Source of the DNA: Limnephilus marmoratus
Taxonomy: Eukaryota > Arthropoda > Insecta > Trichoptera > Limnephilidae
Assembly: GCA_917880885.1 (NCBI GenBank)
Contig: OU862920.1
Location: forward strand, 35,623,019-35,687,018
Length of the DNA: 64,000 nt
Direction: 5' to 3'
The position numbers and the translations under genes are program-made. This document shows positions 32,801 through 45,010 of the stretch, in pieces. Position 1 is the first letter of the stretch, and each line of letters opens with the position of its first letter. The notes beneath the pieces were generated by a model. That model was not told where the DNA came from and made no database searches. It saw nothing but the letters and a program-made list of their open reading frames with translations.

Positions 32801-34793
32801 TATTTGCGTATTGAATTTCCACTCGATGATAGTAAATCAAAAATAATTTTATTTTAATGCTCGAAAGTACATAAATAAATTACGAAGTTCTCATATTCTC
32901 GTTCCCCAACAATATGCCTTATTCGGAAAGAATCTTTAAAAAAAATGACCACATTTTTTGATTTCGTACGTTTTCTGGAAAAGTTTTCCCATAATATGTA
33001 TTTTGTTCCAGATGGTTCATTTTTTAAATGTCAATTAATAAGTTTCTACTTTGTAACTTTTTCTAGTAAAACCAATTATTAATTACTGCTTTATCATCTT
33101 GATGGAAGCCTGGGAAAATATTATTAATAGTTGCACTTTATTTTTGTACGATTGAACAATAAAAAAGTTAATACTATATTTACGATTTGACAAATCTGAA
33201 AAAGTGGTCGAAATTTTTTTGGTATTTTTATTATAATATATTATAACAATGACATGCAACACTTATTAAAAAATGGCTGAAGATAATATTGCTAATTCTA
33301 AATATGAAATGTGAGATCGACAAAAACAGCATAAAATTAACGGGTCCCAATGGACAAGAGATCATGGGTGGCAGTTGGAACCGTTACCTTTTTAATTTTT
33401 TTGCGACTTGTTCTGTTTCACGTTTAGTATAGATTTATTAGTATTATATTCTTCTACAATAATATATAAATGATAATATACAATAGTATGATTTGAAATG
33501 AAGTTACCGCTTTTTGTTCATGGTGTTAATTTACCTTTTTTCTTCTATAATATCATTTCTGTTATTTTTTTTACTTCTTCGGGAGAACTATTTTTTATTC
33601 CATTGAAAATATAATTGTTTTGCATTTGTTGTGTGCAGAAAATAGAAAATTTAGATGTTATATTTATCTCTTCATGAATAATTATTTTCTATGTTTTTTA
33701 TTAAATCTTTTTATAGACATCTTCAATTTTTGGAAAAATTGGCGTAATGTTGCCGAAGGAAATGTAGGTTGTTTTTCCATGATTGTATCAACTTCATAAT
33801 TTTTTCATATACCATCCCCATTCAACAATTTCATACTGAATTAATGTCTAACACGTAATAGATTTTTAAAAATTTATCTTACTTCAGAATATTTCTGAAT
33901 CTAATAAATATCCCTGCAATTACTCCGAATCTAATAAATATGTCTGCAATTACTCCGAGGTACTTTATTCGCAAGGTTTAATATGCTATACGAGCTATTT
34001 CAGTTTGGCAACATTTTTTATTGTAAATAATTATTTCAATATTAGGGCAAATTCTTTTACACTGTATTCTATTGAAAATGAAAAAATAAAGAATTCATTG
34101 AGAACTGATAATGATTTTTAACTAATCGGGAAACTGTTCTAGGCCACTGATCTCCAGCGATAATCATCATACCCAACACAAACAGTCAATGAAACAATAT
34201 TTTTTTTTACTTAAAAAATATTGACAACAAGTTTTGTTAACTGGAAACAAAAGGCATTAGGCAAAGGTATTACATTCAAGGAAAGGGGCTGTTATCGCTC
34301 CCATTTTAAAGCTGACATAGTTATAAAATATGATAAATTTTTTAGCTTAGTTCTTTAAAAAAATAAAACGCATTAAACGTGTTGCGTTGCTCTCCATGTT
34401 ACCTATTAAATTGGTATTAATGTATTAAATGGCTAGCTACAGTCTGAAAGTAGAAACATGATAAATGACAAGTCAATGAAATAAAAGAGGGAATAAAATT
34501 AAATTATAATCTGATTTATTGAATTGTTATTATCGTGACATTTGCGAATTGTATTTTAATGACTCTTATAATATTAATGATCTCACGGGGTGTTTGTAAA
34601 TCTCGAAGAGAATTACAACAATCAAACTAGTTTGCGAATGTGAATTTAAGTTATGTGGAAGTAATACGAAGAATTGGACGCCAGAGTGTTTAAACAACAA
34701 CACCCAAGTATTAAATAGTAAAACCAAATGGTAACCTTGAATATCTGACTAAAATAAATAATACATTAGGATTAAAATTAACGTTACGAATTC
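29863..34793. other. Long stretch without recognised genes
   Basis: A TATA-like CTATAAATC at 30705 has a possible initiator 32 bases on, but the next ATG (about 30822) is followed at once by a stop. A purine-rich tract lies at about 32480-32600. A 32-bp tandem pair (AATCTAATAAATAT, CTGCAATTACTCCGA) occurs at about 33898-33959. The rest is AT-rich and unassigned. Confidence 0.4.
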
Positions 34794-34975
34794 GATGCGC
34801 CATGGTGATGTTGGTTTCATCCGTCGCAGGTATGCACCGCCTCTCCTTGGGCTTGCTCGATCCAAACTGACGGTAGCTATAGTTTCTTCCCGGAACGTCT
34901 ATGCCACGAGTGATGTTGTCAACGCTCTCCGATATTTTGTGATGTATTCGGGGTTGGAAGGTACCGACGTAATTT
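34794..34975 (-). other. Candidate internal exon, product unknown
   Basis: On the minus strand 34794-34975 is open and GC-richer than its flanks. It is preceded by GTGTAACAG, which can serve as an acceptor, and followed by GAATTC|GTAACG, a weak donor. The frame contains ISESVDNITRGIDVPGRNYS and FGSSKPKERRCIPA. I do not recognise the family. The plus strand is also open over much of the same span (60 codons), so openness alone is weak evidence. Confidence 0.3.
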
Positions 34976-35355
34976 AACTGTTACACATGGAGAGAAAAAA
35001 TGGCCTTATTTTTAAACGCCTGGGGTCTCAAAAGTTGGGTATGATCTGTAGCTATTCGAAAACGTAAAAATAAATGAAATTGTTGTTCACTGTTATCCCG
35101 CTATAATGACCGGAAGTTTTAAAAAAAAATAAATTTGACGATTTGGAACAAAAATAAAACAAAGGATCCGGAATTCATATTTTGTACCAAATTTAATTTT
35201 TATTCCGTAACTGCAGTACAAACAACGCAAAAAAAAAAATTATAAAAGGGGAACACTTTTTCAGGAAAAAATCTGAATTCTTGTTGACTTACTTGTATTC
35301 ATAAATTTAATATTTTTTGTCAGCTGTACGCATTTTTTAACCTATTGGCCAGACA
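34976..35355. other. Non-coding stretch
   Basis: No supported feature. Confidence 0.5.
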
Positions 35356-36016
35356 TCTTATAATATAAAAATGAATCGCTAAATGTGTTGGTAAGCGCAA
35401 ATCTCGAGATCAGCTGAACCGATTTCGCTAATTCTTTTTTTAGAATATTCCTTGAAGTACGAGGATGGTTCTTACGGAGAGAAAAATTTAAAAAATTGCG
35501 CAGAAAATTGGATAATTTCAGAAAACCCGCACGTCTGACAGTTCGCGTGTTTGAGAATGACATTTTGCAAAACAATAAAATTGTAAAATCAGAATTCTAT
35601 TTTTGAAAAGTTGATAAATTTATTTAAAGTAGGTACTCCCCTAATAGTTTGAATCGAATCAAGAATTTTAGATATTTTAAATAGGTACCTATGTTAGGTA
35701 CCAAATTTAATATATATGAAAGGAAATTGGAATAAAATTGGTTTAAAAAATGAATGTACTGGGATTGAATATATGGAACGCGGGAGGATGGTTGGCGGGA
35801 CGAGGGAGCGGGAAAGGAAAGAGGAAAGGCGGGAAAAGTGGAAGGGGAACGCGGAAGGGGAAGGGGACGTGTGAGGGGGGAGGGGAACGCGAGAGGGGAA
35901 GAGAACGCAGGAGAAGAAGGGGAGGCGGAAGGGGAACGGGACGAATGGGAAAGGACACTCAGGGGGAAACAATTTCTTTATTAAATGGCAGAGCAACGCA
36001 TGCCGGGACCAGCTAG
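35356..36016 (+). mobile_element. Helitron-like non-autonomous element
   Basis: It starts TCTTATAATATAAAAATG after an A and ends CCAGCTAG before a T, the 5'-TC...CTAG-3' between A and T expected of Helitrons. The 5' region (AATCGCTAAATGTGTTGG, CTGAACCGATTTCGCTAATT) is a wording I know from arthropod Helitron families. The centre, 35775-35950, is a purine-rich array of GGGGAACGCGGAA-like units. It encodes no Rep/helicase; ORFs of about 90-100 codons over the purine-rich part are artefacts. A clear 3' hairpin was not found. Confidence 0.65.
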
Positions 36017-38531
36017 TTTTTAATAAAATTTTAAATTCCGAAAGCTCTGTAGGTATTAATCATTCATTTCATGGAATTGGAAATAATATGTTTCTTACGT
36101 TTTTTTCCCCTGATATTTGTGTTCTAAGTTTTGTATGCAGCCAGCCGCCATTTAATTTCTTCAAACTTGCGAGTGATTCTACGCTTTTGGGAGTGACCTT
36201 TAACGCCCCTGATTGCTTTGATGACTAACATACCAAATTATTTTTTTAGTTATTAAAACATGTATCTAAAAAACTAAAATTATTATTGTTCGATGAATAT
36301 TATATATTTTCGTAACTTTTTTAATAAAAATGTGGAAAAAACTTACGAAAAAAGAGAAGGTTTTATTTGAATCCTTATTTACACTAATTTTAATATTTTT
36401 TTATTTAATTTAGGTTTTCAATTTTTGGTACAAAATTAATTCAGTGGTGAAGGCCAATTTATTAGCTCATTTATTCCGTGGCCAATGGGTTAGTAACAAA
36501 AAGTTTAAAATATTGAAAAAAAATTATTAAGTAATATAATTTTTTTTTAATTTTTTAGTTTTTTTCTGATTTTCAATGCTTTTTAGCGGGCTAATAACCA
36601 TTTTTAAAAAATAAATTTAAAGGCAGTTTTTATTTTCTTTGTAAGGCGCAACTTTTGAGACCCCAAGCGTTTCTGAATTCAAAAGTTGAAAAAATTGACA
36701 CACCCTAATAGGTATTCCTAATACGCTCCTCATTGATCTAAAAAAAAAATGCTGAAAAAACTAGTTTTCATTGCAATACATTAATGGTTTATGAACGAGG
36801 ATCGCGTGAGAGTTCCAACAAGTTGCTCAAGTTGGGTCGGGGTATAAAAATGAATTAACCTTTTACACGAAGCTTCAATTATCAAGGAGCGAATAAAAGC
36901 TTCAGAAACTACCTATTTGGCCACCCGCTAAGAAATTATTGAATTATACTAAGCCACGTCAAAGTCTTCGGTAATTACTTAAAACATCAAATTTAATATA
37001 AGTGCTGCACTTAAATTAAATTACATGAACCCACGTAGTCTACGTTATAATATTACCCAACTTTAACCACCCGAATCTCGAAAGGATATCTTGTCAAAAA
37101 CATTAATTTTGTGCTATTAGAGCCGCATAAAGCCATATTTGACCCAGGCGTCCATACAAATAAAAATAAAAATGAAAATAATAAATTTCATTTTATTACC
37201 CCATTAAATGATAACAATAATCATAAAACACTAGTGACTCTCAAACGAAAGTTTGAAACAGAAAAAGATTCGGACGCATCTAGGAAATGAACCCATGACC
37301 TTAGCCTTGCCGTGCTCGGCTAGAATCTTTTCCTGATTTTTATATTTTAGAATATAATAATAGGCGGTGTAAGAGTTTCATTAATTACTAAAAAATAAAT
37401 GTAAAATTATTGAAATACAACAAACTAAACTTCTATTATTAATTAAAACTATCTTGCAGAGACAGAAAGAAGGAGAAATAATAATAATCCTTTTAGGTAT
37501 ATTTTAAATGATATATATTTTAAGATGAAGAATTCAAAAATTTCCGCATTATGTCTACCATTATACCTATGTTATACCTACCTACCCACTACATTATACC
37601 TTCAGTCGAAAATGACTTGTTGGTAATGAATGAAGTTTCCGCTTCATATTTTGAATTTTGTCTTCATGCGTACCATTAAAATAACCAGGTTGCCTATAAT
37701 ATTAATAGTTTGATGAATTTAAGACTTACACATGAATTTTTCTTTAGTTATAGTTTTTATGTTACGTTGTGAAAATTTGTATTTATCTTACTTAGGAAAT
37801 CATAAAAGTGATTTATTTATACAAATTCAGTTCCTTGTACAATTGTGGGTGAACGTAAATTATCAAATTTGCATTTATATATTTCTTTCAAAATTTCCGA
37901 AATTTTTATCTTTTTGGCAATTCTTCAAAAATCATTTATATTTATTTTTTAAGACAGATAAACAACAAAATTAAATGAGAGCCTTCATGCAAATTTCCTA
38001 ACCAAAGGGAAAGTGTTCAATTTTCGTAACCAAAAAAATCGTATTCCATAGAAAACATAGACATTTGCAGTAAAATGTATGTTTTGCTTTTTTGATAACT
38101 TTTTCATGTTCGAAATTAAAATGTTATTATTTATAATAGCAATCGATTTAAATTTCAAATATAAACAACAGTAATATAATTTTTTCTGGTTTCTAAATAA
38201 TGTTGGTTAATTCCGTAAATTAAAAATTAAGCAAATGGATGATCAAGTTGATTAGTCAGACATCTCCAAATACTAAGTTGTGAAAAAATGAGGAAAGTAT
38301 GCTAATGCTCTCTATAAATCGTAAGGGTTCTTCGCAAAACATTTAATAAATACGAAGGGTACAAAACATTTAATAAATTCGCAAAACACATTTAATTGGA
38401 AGGGTTAACAAGAAAACAGCTCTTTGATAATAAGTGGCGTAACCTTCTGATATGAAATTGTTATTTTTACGGAATTGTATGATTCTTCTAATATGAACCT
38501 GTGTGCCAGATTTCAGAAAAAAATACCGAGT
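36017..38531. other. AT-rich stretch, one decayed tRNA-like repeat
   Basis: About 37248-37345 resembles the arm of the fold-back repeat (TTTGAAACAGAAAAAGATTC, AATGAACCCATGACC with a degenerate B box on the minus strand). GGTATAAAAATG at 36842 is TATA-like, but there is no supporting exon. Otherwise unassigned. Confidence 0.4.
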
Positions 38532-38604
38532 GGAACAAGTTCTTTGTTTAAAACCACTTTATTCCAAAACCAATATAATGGTTTTTAACAAAGAACTTGT
38601 TTCA
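38532..38604. repeat. Imperfect 26-bp inverted repeat
   Basis: 38532-38557 and 38579-38604 are reverse complements with three mismatches (core AACAAGTTCTTTGTT). It ends where the Helitron-like element begins. Confidence 0.7.
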
Positions 38605-38850
38605 TCTTTCTAATTTTATTAAACGCGAAAGTTTGTATGGATGTATGCGTGTTTGTTACTCTTTCACGCAAACACTACTGAATGGATTTTAACGAAACTT
38701 TACAAAATATACTTCAAACATCAGAATAACATACAGTTTATAATTTATAAAGCTAGCTAGGAAGGGGACGCGGGAGGGGAACGGGGAAGCATGGAAAAGG
38801 TGTTTCGGGCAGAAACAATGTATTTCTTTGAATACGTAGTTCTGTATAAT
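38605..38850 (+). mobile_element. Helitron-like element, 3'-truncated
   Basis: It starts with TC after an A and carries GAAAGTTTGTATGG, GTTTGTTACTCTTTCACGC and CTACTGAATGGATTTTAACG, a wording common in arthropod Helitron-type repeats. It reaches the same purine-rich block and GAAACAATGTATTTCTTTGA segment as 35950-35985, then stops without CTAG. Confidence 0.5.
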
Positions 38851-39555
38851 GTCAAGCCATAAAGTGTTTGCTTTCTTCGATAAAAAATTTTACTCCAAAA
38901 ATAATCAAAACTCCTTCCATCACGGATTAAACCAAGATAGTTGCTCAAAACCAAAAGGTACTTTACTATTCATAGCTACCAATTAAAAACTTATCTTACT
39001 TAGGTCACAAAAGACCCATTACCTTTCCTCATTGTAAAACAAGGCCATTGTTAAATTATAATTATTCACATGCCCAAACCTACCCTCCTGTTCGCTGTCC
39101 ATCACAGGGCTGGGTATTGTTTACGCAAACCTCACCGCAACCTCCTCACCCCCACCTAACCGTACCTCAATCCACCTTCCCTCGCTTCGGTTAGGAAATG
39201 GGTCGACTTGACTCCAAAGGCTCCACGCACCGACTGCGCCTGCCTGACCCGAGGTCCTGTCCACACACAAGGTAAACTCGGCAAACAAACAAACAAGAGT
39301 ACCTACCTGTTGCAATTAAACAGGCTAATTATTTTTTTTTACTTCATAAATGTTCGCAAATTCACTTCCTGACGTCCTTTTAATCAACTACAAACAAATC
39401 ACTTGGTAAAGCAGTATACTTTTTATAGAGAATACTTCCAGAAATTTTAATACTAGAGTTATGACGTTTGAATATTATAATAAATATTCTGAATTTGCCA
39501 ATCACATTTTGGAAACAAATAATTCTTTTGATATAAGCAAAGGGTTAAATATTTT
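38851..39555. other. Unassigned; GC-rich patch at 39121-39315
   Basis: The patch is open on the minus strand (64 codons, contains WSLWSQVDPFPN). It has a possible acceptor (GTGTGGACAG) and donor (TTGCG|GTGAGG), but no recognisable family. Confidence 0.25.
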
Positions 39556-40187
39556 ACATACAAACACAACTCGGTAGTTTGGTCTCCATCTTACAAAATT
39601 CACATTAATAACATTGAGCGAATACAAAAAAAATTTCTGCGTTTTATAAATTTTAAATTAAATATCCCACTAGAAGACTTGAAATATAATTTATTATTAA
39701 ATGTTTTAAAAATACACACACTAGAAGACAGACGTAAAATAAACGACTTAACATTTTTATTCAAAATACTTAACTCTAAATTTGACTGTTGCGAACTACT
39801 GCAACTCATAAACTTACGAATACCGACAGTAACTACACGACAAAATACACTATTCTACTGTAGCATTCATAAGCGGAACTACATTGCCCACTCTCCAATA
39901 CAACGATTTCACACTATGGGAAATCAGTACTTAAGTGATATTGACATATTTGACATAAACTTGGCGAAATTTGTTGATCTTTTAAAAAACTTATTATTCC
40001 AAAACTATTCCTAAACCTATCTGTTTTTCTGAAAACCCTGTATTTTTGTATTTTTATGACTTGTGTGCTTTTTTATCAAATTTTATTTTTATTATTCTGT
40101 ATATGTTAAATAATCTGTCATGAATCATTTGTACTACCAAAATGTAAAAGCCCATTGGGCGTTAAATAAATAAATAAATAAATAAAC
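39556..40187 (+). pseudogene. Jockey-like LINE C-terminal fragment with (AAAT)n tail
   Basis: The frame is open 39556-40014: VVWSPSYKIHINNIERIQKK, FLRFINFKL, then the helical region typical after the reverse transcriptase core (family form YxxVWSPY...IERIQKKFLRF). Homology upstream (about 39490) is in another frame. A short 3' UTR ends in AAAGCCCATTGGGCGTTAAA and (AAAT)n at about 40164-40187. Dead, 5'-truncated. Confidence 0.8.
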
Positions 40188-40634
40188 TTTTTTACAATTA
40201 TATGACTTAGAAATTGGGAAAAGCGTTAATCGCCAATTAAATATTATTATTACTGAACATTTTTTTAAATAGCCATCTCTATCATTTATTTTCATGTTAT
40301 CACTACTATTTATAATAATTTATTTTCGTTCTTTAGACAATTTGATTATTTTTTGGGGTTTTATAAAAGTTTATAAAAACTATATAAAAGCAACTATTAC
40401 GTATTCTAAAATATTTTAGATTTTATCTAACGTACTTGTTTTTTATGATATCTTGTAATTAATTACCACTCTTTATAACGTTTTTTTTTGTCTTTTAGCA
40501 CTTATAGTCTATACTTATATATCTGTTTGACTTTTGTTAATTTTAATTTTGACGAAGAAACCATTGGTTTTGAAACGTTTTGATAATTTTGACTATTTAT
40601 TTAAGTGACTTTTTACAAGAGATTTGATTTGATT
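40188..40634. other. AT-rich non-coding stretch
   Basis: Nothing supported. Confidence 0.5.
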
Positions 40635-41285
40635 TAATTTTTTTTTACATTAACTCCACATAGGAGGCCCTGACGAAAATGTTTCCCTCAGGGCCTATGT
40701 CATCTGGGATGATGTGTGGAGGGTCGTTTTGAGGAAAGGAAAGAATGAACATTGGTATTTAAGAGACCCATGTTATAGGAAGGAGGAAACACAGAGGAAG
40801 GCAAATCATTCCACAGCCGAGCTGTTGAACACAAGAACGAGTCGAAGAAACGACCCGTTCTCATGTGACAAATGTCAACCATGTACAAATGTTGGGCACG
40901 CGTTTGGCGTGTTTCCCGACTATGCACCGGTGCCGAAGGGGTCAATGATGCTAGTTCCTCGGAGCATCTTCCATTGTAAAACCAGTAGAACAAAGATAGC
41001 ATTCCCACCCGATGCCTGTGCTCTAAATATTGAAATCCGTCTGTTAAGATGGGAGAATCTATTAAACGAACCGCCCGTTTCTGCACAGAGTTGAGGGTAT
41101 TTTTCAGGTATTTTGGAGCTCCAGATCAGAGGTGGCTGCCAAATTCAACCATGGGACACACTTGTGATTTGTACAGGGTTAGCAGTTGTGTACTATTAAA
41201 GTATCTGCGGGCCATGTATAGTACGCCCAGTTTTTGGGAGGCTAAAGGTTTAATATATCTTATTTGTTTTTATTTTTTTCAATAA
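40635..41285 (-). pseudogene. CR1/jockey-like LINE C-terminal fragment with hairpin tail
   Basis: The minus frame from about 41270 reads LTLYKSQVCPMVEFGSHL, a TGA stop at 41126-41128 where the family has Trp (HLWSGAP), then SGAPKYLKNTLNSVQKRAVR, MLSLFYWFYNGRCSEELA, FFDSFLCSTARLWNDLP and a stop near 40700. This is the standard C-terminus of insect CR1-like LINEs. The 3' UTR (40650-40735) has ACCCTCCACACA, the hairpin GGCCCTGAGGG ... CGTCAGGGCC, and ATGTGGAGTTAATGT with an A tail: the same tail as the hairpin-tailed repeats. The plus-strand ORF over it is a shadow. Confidence 0.85.
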
Positions 41286-42860
41286 GACTGGTTTTTTTCA
41301 AGAGTGTCTTGGCCAACGGTTTAACACGGGGATAAAGAGAAGATAAGCTGATGTAACAATATTTATTTGGGTATACAAAATGACTTGGAAAATTGGAGTT
41401 TAGATGTTAGAAGAGGTGTAATGCTAAATGAATGGAAGAAAGCTTAATTGAAAAGAGTACATTTAGTTAGTGCGGGACAACCATAAAATGCATAATCTAT
41501 TCTGTATTCTCTATTAATCATTAACTCAAAAAAGGACTGTTAAAATTTGGAAACATTTTACACGGACAAACTATTTTTTTAGTTACATATTTATCGAACC
41601 GCCCATCAAGGTGAAATTGTACCATAATCATATTATAATAATACGCAAAAAAACAAGAAACTCGCATAACTTTGTTTCATCATGAGGGGCAAAATTTCAA
41701 AAATATCCAAACCGTGGGTTGTTTCGTTCACATATATGAGTTAGGTTTTTTTTTGCATTAACGTTAGGAACTTAATAAGTTATAAGAAACATTTTTAGCT
41801 TTTAGAAATCTTAAAATCTTTTAAACAACATTTTGATCAATCTTCAGAGAGGAAAATCTGTTGTTTAAGTAAGTACCTTGCTACGTCTCTATCGTAGAGT
41901 AATTAGCTGTAATTAACTAGTGAGTTCAAGGTTATGGGTGGTAGAACAAGAGAGATAAAATGTTTGCTTGTTTAAAGTTTACTTGACTAATTAATTATTA
42001 AACGTCCTTGAAGTGGAGTTTTCCACTAAAATACTGTATTTAATGTATCCATTTATTATTTATTTCTTCAGGTCGAAGAATAACGAAATAAATTATTTGA
42101 TGTAAAGAAATAAAAAAAATCATTATTTCAAAGCTTTTGCATTTTACTAAAAATAAACAATAAAATTTACTTATTAACAGTCTATTTCCTGTTTCAAGTT
42201 TTTCGTGTAATTCCGGGGCTCAAAACAACAATAAAAATGAAAACCAGTGTTTTGAAAGCCTTAATTATTTCAATCGTTCAAACAATAAGCCGTTAAAAGT
42301 TCAGGTTTAGCCAGGTTCACAATATGTTCAGCCTGTTGAATCGACGGGATAACAAAGCCAGTTGTTGGCATTGAAAAATTGGAGCCTTGTTGATATTAAA
42401 ATAATATGAAAATATGCCGCTACCACCGGCATTGTTTCTGCGGTTCCGGTAGATAAAAAAACGCTTTCATCCAGTTTTAAAACTGGCCGCTTCAGACGAT
42501 TAAAATTTTATTTAGCAGCTTTTTCCTAAAAAAATAAGGGTAAACCTCGGGAGTTATTCGGTAAAATATTTCGATTAATTCTCGAAAATTCAATCCAAGT
42601 GAATAATTTTTTTTTTATCAAACCAAAAAAGATTTCCACAATTACTCTAGAGACGAGCATTATTGTATAACTATTTTTGAAATAATACAACCTCAATCAA
42701 TTTGCATTATAATTAATTTTACAAGAAAGAAAAAAAAGTTAATCAATAGAAACTGTTACAGATAATTTAACCCATAAAATTTTATAACGTTGTGTCTAAT
42801 ACGCCTTCACACATATTCCATGTGAAAAATGTAATTTTTTTAGTAGTATTCCCGTATATT
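41286..42860. other. Non-coding stretch
   Basis: A 16-bp perfect palindrome CCAGTTTTAAAACTGG lies at about 42470-42485. Otherwise nothing supported. Confidence 0.45.
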
Positions 42861-43632
42861 TTATATGAAGAATGAGTTAATGATGAATGTAAGTAAATCT
42901 AAAGTCATGGTGTTTGAAAGAGAGAGTACGAAAACAGTGTGCGACATAGTTGTGAATGATGAATACTTGGAGCAGGTGGATGAGTTTGTTTATCTGGGTA
43001 GTATGTTTACGAGAGATGGGAAGGCTGATAGAGATATTGAAAGAAGGGTAAATGCCGGTAAATCCATTAATGGAGGACTGAATGCCGTTGGCGCTAATAA
43101 AAAACTGTCAAAAAAAGCGAAGCTAGCAGTCCACAATGGATTCCTGGTACCTACCCTGATGTATGGCAGTGAGGCATGGAACTGGCAGAGGAAGGATGAA
43201 AGTAAACTGAATGCTGTTGAAATGAGATCCCTGAGACGTATGTGTGGTAAAACCATGTATGATCGTGTTAAATGTGGATATCCGCAAAGAATGTAAGGCT
43301 GATGTAAGTATAATGAGCAAAATTAAGAAAGGGACCCTCAGATGGTTTGGGCACGTAGAGCGAATGAGCGAAGAAAGTAGTGTAAAAAGAATATATGATG
43401 CAAATGTGAATGGTAGAAGAAGTCGGGAACGCCCGAGGAAGACATGGCACGATCAAGTGAACCAGATACTTGAGACGGGCCATGTCAAAAATCAGAATAA
43501 TAGAAGAGTATGTATGAGACGATGTATGAATGTGAGTGAGGCAAAGAGTGTGTGCCAAGACCGAGTTGTTTGGCGGTCCGTCCTCTCTGCCTACCCCTGC
43601 GGGGAAACGGCGTGATGGTTAGTTAGTTAGAG
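42861..43632 (+). pseudogene. RTE-type LINE 3' fragment, (TTAG)n tail
   Basis: Two overlapping frames (42865-43296 and 43244-43615) join across a frameshift near 43265. Motifs: MNVSKSKVMVF, VDEFVYLGSMFTRDGK, VHNGFLVPTLMYGSEAW, LNAVEMRSLRRMCGKTMYDR, LRWFGHVERMSEE, RPRKTWHDQVNQI, WRSVLSAYPCGETA. This covers the reverse transcriptase thumb to the C-terminus; the catalytic core is missing (5' truncation). The 3' tail matches that of the copy at 2278-2733. It is the most complete member of the family in the window. Confidence 0.85.
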
Positions 43633-44389
43633 TAATTACGTATTTTATTTTAATTCTGCTCAATGGAAATGGTACGAAAAGCTTCAATATATCTAAAGCA
43701 TATTAAATTTACTTTATTAAGTTTAGGTCAATGTTAACCCGTCAGGCTAATTTATTCGCTTTTCGAAACAACTCTTATAAACATAGAAATCGTTTTGTCT
43801 CCTTTACTATCTTAGTGAGGAATATGATCTAAACGGTGTTCGATAGAGAAAATATCACGCTTTATATTCAAATTAAAAAAATAATGACAAAAGAAGTAAA
43901 ATTTACGCCATCACTAAACCAAAGTTTCGGATCGCAATTTGAAAAAAAAATTCGAACTTTAGGATTTTTTTATTAATTATTTTTACATGGAACCACAAAC
44001 AAGTGAGGTGAATTAGAAAAGGTGGAAGGAGAGCCCTTTTTAAAGCTTAAAATAAATAAATTATACGTATGTTGATTTTGAATTACAAAATTTGAAAGCG
44101 TAATTTATCACCTTTCAAAAAACAGTTTTTGGTTTTTGGATACGTTAAGAAATATTACATTTATTTGGATTTTATTGTAAAGCGAAAATATGTTGATCCT
44201 CTGACAAAGCATGGACGAGGCTTGAGGGGTTAAAAATATAAAGGAGTATGTTTTATATTCAGTCTTTTTTTATGATTTTCACAAAATCAGTAATAATAAT
44301 TTTTTTTCCGGGATGTGGGAGATTAGTGCAAGCCTAGTATTATATTTGTAATAAGTTTTAATAAATATAACAACATTTTTTTATCTTAA
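43633..44389. other. Non-coding stretch
   Basis: Nothing supported. Confidence 0.5.
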
Positions 44390-45010
44390 CTCTATGACCA
44401 CTAAGGCCGTCATAAACAAAAAGGCAGCTGGATATTATCAAAGGTAACATACTGATATACGAGATCTTTCATATCATCAATCTATTATGATGAAAAAACA
44501 TCATTGAAAATTTAGGCTACCTTTTGCTTATAACGGCAGAGTATACGTACAAACCTTGTCCCTAAAAGTTCTATGAATGATAAAATTATGTGCTGTTAAG
44601 CTGTATTTTAGACAGATAAAACAACCTTTTAATAAATCCGCCGGAAGACAAAGTAAAAAATAAGGAAAATTTTACACGGGGTAGTATTCTCCTGTGATTT
44701 TTTAACATCTGGTCATCCTTTTTTTTAATATTACAAACTATTAATTTCATTGTTTCCCTAACCGAGGTGTTGTGAACAACGGTCTAAGTGCGCGCATTGG
44801 CCGCTTTGATTATGAGCTCAATTTTCAAGGCCACAAAGCCGTCGTAAACAAACAGACGGCTGGATATTATCAATGGTCACATTCTGATATACGAGATATT
44901 TCATGTCATCAACCTATTACGATAAAAAGAACATCATTGAAAATTTTATTTTTACTTATAACGGCAGAGTATACGTACAAACTTTGTCCGTAAAAGTTCT
45001 ATGATTTTTA
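44390..45010. repeat. Direct duplication, about 185-bp copies
   Basis: 44390-44580 and 44825-45005 share AGCCGTCGTAAACAAACAG-like and GGCTGGATATTATCAA segments, CTGATATACGAGAT, ACATCATTGAAAATTT and AACGGCAGAGTATACGTAC, at roughly 85-90% identity by eye. Unknown element; no coding sense. Confidence 0.75.

Noticed and set aside
35694..36016. Overlapping ORFs of 71-100 codons rich in Pro/Ser or Gly/Arg
   Set aside because: They come from the purine-rich minisatellite inside the Helitron-like element, where stop codons are rare in several frames.
39121..39315. Thrombospondin-like exon suggested by WSLWSQ
   Set aside because: None of the conserved cysteines of a TSP1 repeat are present, and the peptide is short and Gly/Val-rich; kept only as an unassigned GC patch.
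40714..41094. 126-codon plus-strand ORF
   Set aside because: Antisense shadow of the CR1-like LINE coding fragment on the minus strand.
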